In this document: positions 45,868 to 45,990 of the stretch, piece after piece
Layout of the letters: every line of letters starts with the position of its first letter
Numbering within the stretch: position 1 is the first letter of the stretch
Assembly (NCBI GenBank): GCA_018711625.1
Contig: DVID01000015.1
Span: 1 to 45,990, forward strand
Length of the DNA: 45,990 nt
Origin: Candidatus Limicola stercorigallinarum
Lineage (GTDB): Bacteria; Actinomycetota; Coriobacteriia; Coriobacteriales; Coriobacteriaceae
Direction of reading: 5' to 3'
Program-made: the position numbers and the translations under genes
Notes under the pieces: generated by a model
What the model was told of the DNA's origin: nothing
Databases searched by the model: none
The model's input: only the letters and a program-made list of their open reading frames with translations

Positions 45868-45905
45868 AGCCCCGTCGCCCAAAAGGACAACGGGGCTCGT
45901 TTCGT
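45868..45905. terminator. Bidirectional terminator
   Basis: An 8-bp stem AGCCCCGT / ACGGGGCT (45868-45875 with 45890-45897) with a 14-nt loop between convergent genes. T-rich stretches lie on both sides. Confidence 0.65.
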
Positions 45906-45941
45906 ACTCGTTTGCCTCAGCAAACAAAAGGCTGCAATGCC

Positions 45942-45990
45942 TTAGCGAGGGAGCTTGCGCACGTTGACGCGCTTGCTGTACTCGTCCACA
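45942..45990 (-). CDS. 3' end of an unidentified gene (partial)
   Basis: The minus frame ending at TAA (45942-45944) encodes VDEYSKRVNVRKLPR from the window edge. Fifteen basic residues are too few to identify the product; the frame is chosen because it ends just before the terminator at 45868-45905. Confidence 0.4.
   Translation of the reverse strand, partial: VDEYSKRVNVRKLPR

Overview
The window is high-GC bacterial chromosome, densely packed with genes. No transposase, integrase, phage gene or CRISPR array was seen. The best guess is an actinobacterium of the class Coriobacteriia, possibly Collinsella-like. This rests on the GC-rich codon use, the one-chain GH13-GH77 saccharide enzyme, the single-chain iron-sulfur serine dehydratase, YhgE/Pip and large FtsX-type transporters, and tRNA genes with encoded CCA. 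It is an inference from gene content; no 16S or other marker is present.

Layout. Positions 1-240 hold the end of a protein with a Lys/Ala/Thr-rich tail. A two-domain alpha-glucan enzyme (493-3825) and a small FmdB-type zinc-ribbon gene follow on the plus strand. From 4421 to 14566 a minus-strand block carries housekeeping genes (rsmB, fmt, def, priA, metK). It also carries a YhgE/Pip membrane protein whose start overlaps the stop of an ABC-ATPase-like gene lacking the catalytic motifs. gltX diverges at 14674. Between 16146 and 18418 lie an inverted-repeat element, two unrecognised minus-strand genes and the decayed remains of what looks like a DUF969-DUF979-pcp operon.

From 18418 to 31109 everything is on the plus strand: L-serine dehydratase, an L,D-transpeptidase, an OmpR-type response regulator and histidine kinase, a two-gene ABC-FtsX exporter that is probably their target, and a separate MacAB-like set (adaptor, ATPase, permease). 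Two tandem paralogous alpha/beta hydrolases and a flippase-like membrane protein lie on the minus strand. A glutamate-cysteine ligase-like gene and a tRNA-Glu / tRNA-Gln / tRNA-Glu cluster follow on the plus strand.

From 37141 to 42326 (minus) runs a five-gene ABC importer of the peptide/nickel class: binding lipoprotein, two permeases, two ATPases. One ATPase starts with a histidine-rich leader and the binding protein ends with a His-rich motif, so a metal or metal-chelate substrate is plausible. A CCA-adding-type nucleotidyltransferase lies upstream on the same strand. An ECF sigma factor and its likely membrane-anchored anti-sigma partner diverge from it, behind an ECF-like promoter that suggests autoregulation. 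A partial minus-strand gene closes the window.

The most noteworthy items are the YhgE/Pip protein paired with a degenerate ABC ATPase, the doubly deleted DUF969-DUF979-pcp remnant, the inverted-repeat element at 16298-16444, the His-rich importer, and the ECF autoregulatory region.
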